Origin: an uncultured Spirochaetales bacterium
GTDB lineage: Bacteria > Spirochaetota > Spirochaetia > Sphaerochaetales > Sphaerochaetaceae
Direction: 5' to 3'
NCBI GenBank assembly: GCA_949283235.1
Contig: CASDRY010000057.1
Span: 1-33,929, forward strand
DNA length: 33,929 bases
The notes below the pieces were generated by a model that did not search any database, had not been told where the DNA came from, and was given only the letters and a program-made list of their open reading frames with translations. Shown here piece by piece: positions 33,314 to 33,929 of the stretch. How positions within the stretch are numbered: position 1 is the stretch's first letter; every line of letters starts with the position of its first letter. Made by a program: the position numbers and the translations under genes.

Positions 33314-33370
33314 ATGAGGTCAATCCTGTTATAATGTTAATCGACCAAAACCAACATAAGGAGACCTCAT
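33314..33370 (+). repeat. 8-bp inverted repeat flanking the transposase promoter and start region
   Basis: ATGAGGTC (33314-33321) and GACCTCAT (33363-33370) are perfect inverted copies. The right arm runs from the end of the ribosome site up to the ATG. The left arm is upstream of the promoter, so only transcripts entering from outside would contain both arms and could fold. Confidence 0.6.
33327..33335 (+). promoter_or_regulatory. Extended -10 promoter of the transposase gene
   Basis: TGTTATAAT is a perfect extended -10 (TGnTATAAT). The predicted start is near 33342, leaving a leader of about 29 bases with AAGGAG at 33358-33363. No clear -35 is present at the normal distance. Confidence 0.6.
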
Positions 33371-33929
33371 ATGCAGTCTATATCTTATCCAGTTTCCATT
33401 CAACCGCTTCTCTTCACATCTGAAGACCTTTCGCCATGTTTCTTCTTCCAGCCGACAGATGATGAGCTTTGTTTCATGGAGGTGTGGGAGAATCTTGTAT
33501 CGGCGATGCCGGCTCCGGTTAGATGCGATGAGGGAAGAAGCCGTACAGGGCGTCCCGGACATACTCTCCTTTCAGTGCTGGCAGTGCATGCTGTGAAGCT
33601 GTATTTCCAGGAAAAGACGATGACAGCAGCAAGGGACAGGCTTCTTTCCAGCAGCAATCTGAGAACGATAACCGGAGTGGCTGAAGTCCCGAGCCTTTCC
33701 GTAATCTCGAAGAAGACGGATACGCTTATAGATCTTGTGGATTTCAGCTCAATACTGGCCTCGATATGCTCATCATTCTACAAGGACGGGCTGGTATGCC
33801 ATCTATCCATAGACAGCACGATATCGGAGGCAAGAGAGAAACCGGTGAAGGCTGAGAAGCCTAGGAGGAAACGTAAACGTGGGAGGAAGAGGAAGGGGGC
33901 CGAAGAGCTTGCCATCGCAGAGGAGAAGG
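33371..33929 (+). CDS. Partial DDE transposase (IS5/IS1182-like N-terminal part)
   Basis: This open frame of 186 codons has no stop before the window end, so the C-terminal part is missing. The ATG at 33371 has AAGGAG seven bases upstream. Residues ~60-115 (GRPGHTLLSVLAVHAVKLYF, then a VPSLSVISKKTDTL block) resemble the DUF772-type DNA-binding domain found in front of DDE transposases. Next comes VCHLSIDSTIS, where the aspartate is probably the first catalytic residue, and then a strongly basic stretch KPRRKRKRGRKRKGAE, common in such enzymes. The other catalytic Asp and Glu would lie beyond 33929. The exact IS family is uncertain. An intact N-terminal half and promoter suggest a recently active copy. 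Confidence 0.75.
   Translation, partial: MQSISYPVSIQPLLFTSEDLSPCFFFQPTDDELCFMEVWENLVSAMPAPVRCDEGRSRTGRPGHTLLSVLAVHAVKLYFQEKTMTAARDRLLSSSNLRTITGVAEVPSLSVISKKTDTLIDLVDFSSILASICSSFYKDGLVCHLSIDSTISEAREKPVKAEKPRRKRKRGRKRKGAEELAIAEEK

Larger units (their letters stand above)
33314..33929 (+). mobile_element. Left part of an insertion sequence, cut by the window end
   Basis: A DDE-type transposase gene with its own promoter runs past the last base. The left end of the element must be at or before 33314. Terminal inverted repeats and target duplication cannot be identified without the right end. The tandem repeat and open, gene-poor sequence before it fit an insertion site downstream of guaA. Confidence 0.6.

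Noticed and set aside
1..33929. tRNA, rRNA or CRISPR features
   Set aside because: No cloverleaf-like gene, rRNA segment or regularly spaced repeat was seen in the intergenic regions, most of which are too short.

Overview
This 33.9 kb window looks like an ordinary chromosomal segment of an anaerobic, fermentative bacterium, most likely a spirochaete of the Treponema/Sphaerochaeta type. That placement rests on overall gene content: a TRAP transporter, a Trk potassium system, L-lactate dehydrogenase, an orphan lipoprotein, EpmA with EF-P, and short overlapping operons. There is no rRNA marker, so it is tentative. Gene density is very high. No tRNA, rRNA, CRISPR array or prophage was seen.

Layout. 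(1) 18-3723 (+): a YheO/DauR-type regulator, then manA, a CyuA-type L-cysteine desulfidase and a DEDDh exonuclease, the last three overlapping. (2) 6395-3724 (-): a LysR regulator, an EamA/DMT permease and a PAP2-type membrane phosphatase. (3) 6650-9769 (+): a complete TRAP transporter (dctP, dctQ, dctM), divergent from lysR, with an inverted repeat between them and a hairpin after dctP. (4) 9821-13666 (+): trkA-trkH, then ldh, each followed by a clear terminator. (5) 14053-15342 (+): an unrecognised lipoprotein gene with a near-consensus promoter. (6) 16980-15400 (-): epmA and efp, a modification enzyme with its substrate. (7) 17029-24737 (+): mnmE-mnmG-rsmG-ftsK-class IV aminotransferase, packed with overlaps. 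(8) 24821-31423 (+): a DEAD-box helicase, an ABC exporter, plsC and a full ECF importer (double ATPase, T and S components), closed by a terminator that overlaps the last stop codon. (9) 31467-33017 (+): guaA and its terminator. (10) 33018-33929: an accessory stretch with a tandem 11-mer and the 5' part of a DDE-type transposase gene that runs off the window.

Much of the window serves translation and RNA: tRNA wobble modification (MnmE/MnmG), 16S methylation (RsmG), EF-P and its lysylation (EpmA), and an RNA helicase. The rest is mostly transport (TRAP, Trk, DMT, ECF, ABC exporter). I found no convincing new defence or mobile system. The most unusual points are a 15-bp palindrome over the mnmE start region, a MnmE GTPase with a degenerate G4 motif, two likely leaderless genes (manA, mnmE), an asymmetric double ECF ATPase, and a transposase leader able to fold in read-through RNA.
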